This document shows, one piece after another, positions 59,586 to 64,000 of a stretch of 64,000 bases of DNA. This DNA is from Prochilodus magdalenae (lineage: Eukaryota > Chordata > Actinopteri > Characiformes > Prochilodontidae). How positions within the stretch are numbered: position 1 is the stretch's first letter; every line of letters begins with the position of its first letter. The position numbers and the translations under genes were made by a program. The stretch is taken from contig JAMWET010000814.1 in NCBI GenBank assembly GCA_024036415.1, positions 338,001 through 402,000 on the forward strand, written 5' to 3'. Below the pieces are notes generated by a model. That model had not been told where the DNA came from. It ran no database searches and worked only from the letters and a program-made list of their open reading frames with translations.

Positions 59586-61115
59586 CAGTGAAGAAAATAA
59601 GTATTTGAACACCCTGCGACTTTGCAAGTTCTCCCACTTAGAAATCATGGAGGGGTCTGAAATTTTCATCTTAGGTGCATGTCCACTGTGAGAGACATAA
59701 TCTAAAAAAAAAATCCGGAAATCACAATGTATGATTTTTTAAATAATTTATTTGTGTGTTACTGCTGTAAATAAGTATTTGAACACCTGCCAATCAGCAA
59801 AAATTCTGGCCCTCAAAGACCTGTTAGTCCGCCTCTAAAAACTCCACCTCCACTCCACTTATTATTCTAAATTAGAAGCACCTGTTTGAGGTCGTTAGCT
59901 GCATAAAGACACCTGTCCACCCCACACAATCAGTAAGACTCCAACTACTAACATGGCTAAGACCAAAGAGCTGTCCAAAGACACCAGAAACAAAATTGCT
60001 GACCTCCACAAGGCTGGAAAGGGCTACGGGGCAATTGCCAAGCAGCTTGGTGAAAAAAGATCAACTGTTGGAGCAATTATTAGAAAATGGAAGAAGCTAA
60101 ACATGACTGTCAATCTCCCTCGGACTGGGGCTCCACGCAAGATCTCACCTCGTGGCGTATCAGTGATCCTAAGAAAGGTGAGGAATCAGCCCAGAACTAC
60201 ACGGGAGGAGCTGGTCAATGACCTGAAGAGAGCTGGCACCACTGTTTCCAAGGTTACTGTGGGTAATACACTAAGATGTCATAATTTAAAGTCATGCATG
60301 GCACGGAAGGTTCCCCTGCTTAAATCAGCACACGTCCAGGCCCGTCTGAAGTTTGCCCTTGACCATTTGGATGATCCAGAGGAGTCATGGGAGAAAGTTC
60401 TGTGAATGATGAGTACCATCCCAAAAACACCATCCCTACTGTGATGCATGGGGGTGGAAGCATCATGCTGTGGGGGTGTTTTTCTGCACATGGGACAGGA
60501 CGACTGCACTGTATTAAGGAGAGGATGACCGGGGCCATGTAATGCGAGATTTTGGGGAACAACCTCCTTCCCTCAGTTAGAGCATTGAAGATGGGTCGTG
60601 GCTGGGTCTTCCAACATGACAATGACCCAAAGCACACAGCCAGGATAACCAAGGAGTGGCTCCGTAAGAAGCATATCATGGTTCTGGAGTGGCCTAGCCA
60701 GTCTCCAGACCTAAACCCTATAGAAGATCTTTGGAGGGAGCTCAAACTCCGTGTTTCTCAGCGACAGCCCAGAAACCTGGTTGATCTGGAAGAGATCTGT
60801 GTGGAGGAATAGGCCAGAATCCCTGCTGCAGTGTGTGCAAACCCGGTGAAAAACTACAGGACCTCTAATTGCAAACAAAGGCTACTATACAAAATATTAA
60901 CACTGATTTTCACAGATGTTCATATACTTATTTGCAGCAGTAACACACAGTTAAATTATTAAAAAATCAAACATTGTGATTTCCTGATAGTTTTTTTTTA
61001 TTATGTCTCTCACAGTGGACATGCACCTAAGATGAAAATTTCAGACCCCTCTATGATTTCTAAGTGGGAGAACTTGCAAAGTCGCAGCGTGTTCAAATAC
61101 TTATTTTCCTCACTG
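59586..61115 (+). mobile_element. Nearly full-length Tc1-like transposon with long inverted repeats
   Basis: 1530 bp between TA dinucleotides. The tips are CAGTGAAGAAAATAAGTATT and its complement ending CCTCACTG. Inversion continues for roughly 200 bp at each end (59586-59796 and 60916-61115), and the tip motif AAGTATTTGAACACC recurs near the inner end (59772 and 60925), the inverted/direct-repeat layout seen in fish Tc1 elements such as Sleeping Beauty. It carries a damaged transposase gene. Confidence 0.9.
59953..60840 (+). pseudogene. Tc1-like transposase, broken by deletion and frameshifts
   Basis: The ATG at 59953 opens a 150-codon frame: [20 protein letters not shown], the paired-type helix-turn-helix ([20 protein letters not shown]) and a second DNA-binding part. 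It stops at 60403-60405 just after EESWEKVL, where the segment with the first catalytic aspartate normally follows. That segment is missing here. The next part ([20 protein letters not shown]) is in another frame, and from 60552 a third frame gives [14 protein letters not shown] (second aspartate) and [18 protein letters not shown] (final acidic block). It stops early at 60810. It cannot make an active enzyme. Confidence 0.9.
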
Positions 61116-62439
61116 TATATGTAAAATATTTCCTTTCTTTTTTCTCTATTTTACATCTATATTATTTAATCAATTTTATTTGGTGCATGAAGGCGAATAT
61201 GGTAGGGGTGGGGGTTCTTTTGTTTGATGTATCACAGAAATACCAGTAAAAAAAAACTAATGTAGGAGTAAATTCTCGGGTGAATCTGTGTGTGAATCTT
61301 GGGTTATATCTGTCACTTGTTGTGGAGGTTTACAGATTATGTAGTTAACAGATTATGAAACTTGCTATGGGAATACAAGCAGAAAATCACATTCCACTTA
61401 CATCTGTTTACCACGTCAAATATCCATATGGAATGTGCATGCTGCATTTGACACCGTGTTAGTTGTTCCCTTCTTCTTCCATGCTTGTACAATCCTTACC
61501 GACTGTTGGTGAACTCACACTAATATCTGCCTCACCTGTTCTCTACATCACTGAACACACATTCACTCTCCACCAGACAAACACACATATGCACATTTGC
61601 AAAGTGAAACACTCTAGTGAAAAGCTGTGGACGAGAGGCTGAGTCACTCTGTGTTGAGTGGTCCTTCTTTTCAGGCCTGATGAAAGCAAACACAAGCGCG
61701 AGAGAAGATGACTCTCGCATGGTGCCCGATATAGGCCTGCAAGAAGAAGAAAAAGCATGACTTGATGCACATTTCTACAGTGAACTGTTTCTGACAAATG
61801 GCATGTTTTTTGTTCATTTAAGTGAGAATGAGTCTCTGCAGAGAACATTTTCTGCCTCATATTATGAAAATGCTCGGGGTACCCGGAATGCCTTCCAACC
61901 CACAAACTATATAATAAGACAACCCAGTCAGTTTTTCTTGGGCTGCTTAGATCAGAAGATATTTGGAACCGTTTGTATTGGGCTCCCTGTGCTGGTTAAA
62001 TTATGGAACACATTATAATAACTGCTCCAATTTTCCGTTCCACCATAAATGTGGCAGCAGCTATGCTGGTGGCTCAGGCTACCTGTAGAGCCTCTTGTTC
62101 CAATTCCACCTTAAATGACAAGCCATTTGAAATGCTGATGCCTCAGGTGCTAAAGTAATACTGCTGCACCTCTTAAGGTGGAATGGGAGAATTTGAACAA
62201 GAAGCGGTTGAATAAGAAGCTGAGTGCAGGCTCATGAGTGCTGGTTTTCCTGTCTGGATTAGTGCATCATGCCAAAAGAGGGGTCAGTACCAAAAGTCAG
62301 GTGACTAATCTAAGTAAGCGATTTAAAACATAATTGTGCTCTGTGTTTCTTTGGCCACTAGCTAACTCTAATAACTGAGTTAGTATATTAATGGAGATGT
62401 AATGTTCTAGTAATTTCTTTGCATTAGTCTTTTATTAGA
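61116..62439. other. Non-coding interval, nothing recognised
   Basis: No gene or RNA. The open frames at 61543-61905 on the minus strand match no family I know. Confidence 0.45.
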
Positions 62440-63300
62440 ATGTCTGTGAGATCAGCTTCATAGCAGGACTGGATCGTTCTTAGCACTGCGGCAACACAGA
62501 CGTGGTGGTGGTCTGTTAGTGTTTGTTGTCATGCCGTGATTGGATCAGACTCCATGTCTGTCAGAGACGATAGCTCATCTGCTGCTGCACAGTGCAGTGT
62601 TGGTCATCCTCTAGTCCTTCATCAGTGGCCACTGCCCACAGGTCGCTGCCCACAGGACGCTGCCCACAGGACGCTGCCTACAGGACGCTGCCCACAGGAC
62701 GCTGCCCGCAGGATGCTGCCCACAGGACGCTGCCCACAGGACGCTGCCTACAGGACGCTCCCCTCAGGACGCTCCCCTCAGGACGCTGCCCACCGGATGC
62801 TACCCACCGGATGCTGCCCACCGGATGCTGCCCACAGGACGCTGCCTACAGGACACTGCCTACAGGACGCTCCCCTCAGGATCCTCCCCTCAGGACGCTG
62901 CCCACAGGACGCTGCCCACAGGACGCTGCCCTCAGGACGCTGCCCACAGAATGCTGCCCACAGGACGCTGCCCACAGAACGCTGCCCACAGGACGCTGCC
63001 TACAGGACGCTGCCTACAGGACGCTCCCCTCAGGACGCTCCCCTCAGGACGCTGCCCACAGGACGCTGCCCTCAGGACGCTGCCCACAGGATGATGTTGG
63101 CTAACTTGTTTTGGTTGGTGGACAATTCTTGGTCTGAGGTGTCGAGTATCTCTGCTGTGTCTGATCCACTCACACCAACACCGCACACACTATCACACCA
63201 CCACACCCAGATCATTGTCACCACAGTGCTGAGAATGATCCACCACCCACATAATACCTGCTCTGTGTGTGTCCTATGGGGGTCCTGACCTTTGCAGAAT
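62440..63300. mobile_element. Interspersed TIR-bounded element with an internal minisatellite
   Basis: GGATCGTTCTTAGCACTGCG (62471) is the inverted counterpart of ACAGTGCTGAGAATGATCC (63221), and homology continues outwards to GCAGGACTGG and CCTGCTCTGTG. A tip fragment occurs at 24250-24350. The class is unclear (hAT-like or other). The centre is occupied by tandem 14-bp units. Confidence 0.6.
62632..63094. repeat. 14-bp minisatellite, about 33 units
   Basis: Unit CCCACAGGACGCTG with variants (CCTACAGGACGCTG, CCCTCAGGACGCTC, CCCACCGGATGCTG). Because 14 is not a multiple of three, each frame cycles through the unit every 42 nt and gives the same 14-residue peptide repeat, so three forward frames stay open for hundreds of bases. 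These are not genes. Confidence 0.95.
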
Positions 63301-63424
63301 AGGATGAAAGTGGGATAAGCATACAGAGTAACAGATGGGCTACAGTCTGTAACTGTAGAACTACAAGGTGGTAGTTGGAGCTGGTCAAATGGATTAAGTG
63401 TGTAGATTCAAGGAGGCAGTTTGT

Positions 63425-63595
63425 ATGTGACATCACAAAGACAATAAATTCAGATCAAGCTGTTTTAGCTTATATGGATTGCATGGACTGGGGCATGCAC
63501 TGTAGGCTTTGAAACTTATGATGTGTACATATTACTTCAAATGTTTTTTTTTAAGTGAGGAATATTCAGTTTTACAAGCTATTGGCCCTTTAATG
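63425..63595 (+). repeat. Interspersed repeat, family Q, second copy
   Basis: Ordered matches to 21780-22190 (TGTGACATCACA, ATGGATTGCATGGACTGGGG, TTTTAAGTGAGG), ending in a GGCCCTTTAA tip. Confidence 0.45.
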
Positions 63596-64000
63596 TCAAC
63601 ATTCTCGTTACTGTGGACGGAATTAGGTGCGAAAAAACACAGCTCAAATCGCCCATCCTGCACCACCTGCCTAAACCTTTAGTTCATTCACAGCACTTCC
63701 TGTGTCTAAAGTGACTCTCTGTCCAGCCAAGCGTGTGAGGCAAAAGACCATTCGCTGACAGGAAGCAAGGCAGAAGGCCAAGTGGAATTGACAACACTGG
63801 CTGGCTCTGAGGCAAACCTCTCAGCTGACTGGAAACAATTAATGCCTCCAGATCGATCAGGAGGTCTCTAAGGAATCAGATGGAGCTGACATTAAAAAAT
63901 ACGGGTTCATGCGTGTCAGCGCGTGTGTGCGAGTGATCCAGCCTTACTGTAATGTTGCAAGTGAAGTTAGTCTTTAGGTTGCCGCCGCCTGGATGCTAGC
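63596..64000. other. Non-coding end of window
   Basis: No gene recognised. Confidence 0.45.

Noticed and set aside
62536..63288. 250-codon frame of TGRCPQDAAH repeats
   Set aside because: It comes from the 14-bp minisatellite; the same peptide appears in all three forward frames, so it is not evidence of a gene.

Overview
The window is vertebrate nuclear DNA, most likely from a teleost fish and possibly an ostariophysan. It carries one multi-exon, spliceosomal solute-carrier gene with conventional GT-AG introns. It is also dense in fish-type repeats: many Tc1-like transposons, piggyBac-type and other MITEs, a tRNA-derived SINE, LTR-like fragments, and long (TA)n microsatellites. The species call is an inference from the repeat types.

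The only protein gene I can support is slc6a17 (NTT4/XT1), a synaptic-vesicle-associated neutral amino acid transporter of the SLC6 family, on the + strand. I resolved eleven coding exons: 18207-18501, 30732-30889, 33852-33978, 36034-36215, 38009-38119, 38882-39123, 40437-40629, 40785-40977, 42320-42479, 42691-42853 and 44934-45302. Their phases join cleanly into a 730-residue protein. A non-coding stretch precedes the ATG in the first coding exon (18098-18206). A GC/CpG-rich block at about 6470-7133, ending in a GT donor, is a candidate promoter and 5' non-coding exon.

Layout. 1-6400: Tc1-like remnants, a 224-bp MITE and (TA)n tracts. 6470-7850: CpG-rich candidate promoter region. 8168-18097: candidate 5' UTR intron with hAT-like, Tc1-like and LTR-like repeats. 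18098-45302: slc6a17. Its first coding intron (12.2 kb) holds a probable solo LTR, an LTR-like block and two Tc1 copies. The intron after coding exon 8 holds a 1.07-kb, 54-bp-unit minisatellite full of splice-donor-like motifs. 45303-49121: 3' UTR and downstream DNA, a CpG-rich patch, two piggyBac-type MITEs and a SINE. 49130-54810: mostly unremarkable non-coding DNA. 55344-56850: a repeat-poor block ending in AATAAA that may be distal 3' UTR. 57000-64000: repeats, including a 1.53-kb Tc1-like element with long terminal inverted repeats and a TIR-bounded element carrying a 14-bp minisatellite.

I saw no prokaryotic, phage or CRISPR-type system. The most unusual signals are the intronic minisatellite of pseudo-5' splice sites, two families of short elements built from deleted Tc1-like transposases that lie in or beside TA-rich DNA, a five-copy short MITE family, and the 14-bp minisatellite inside an interspersed element.
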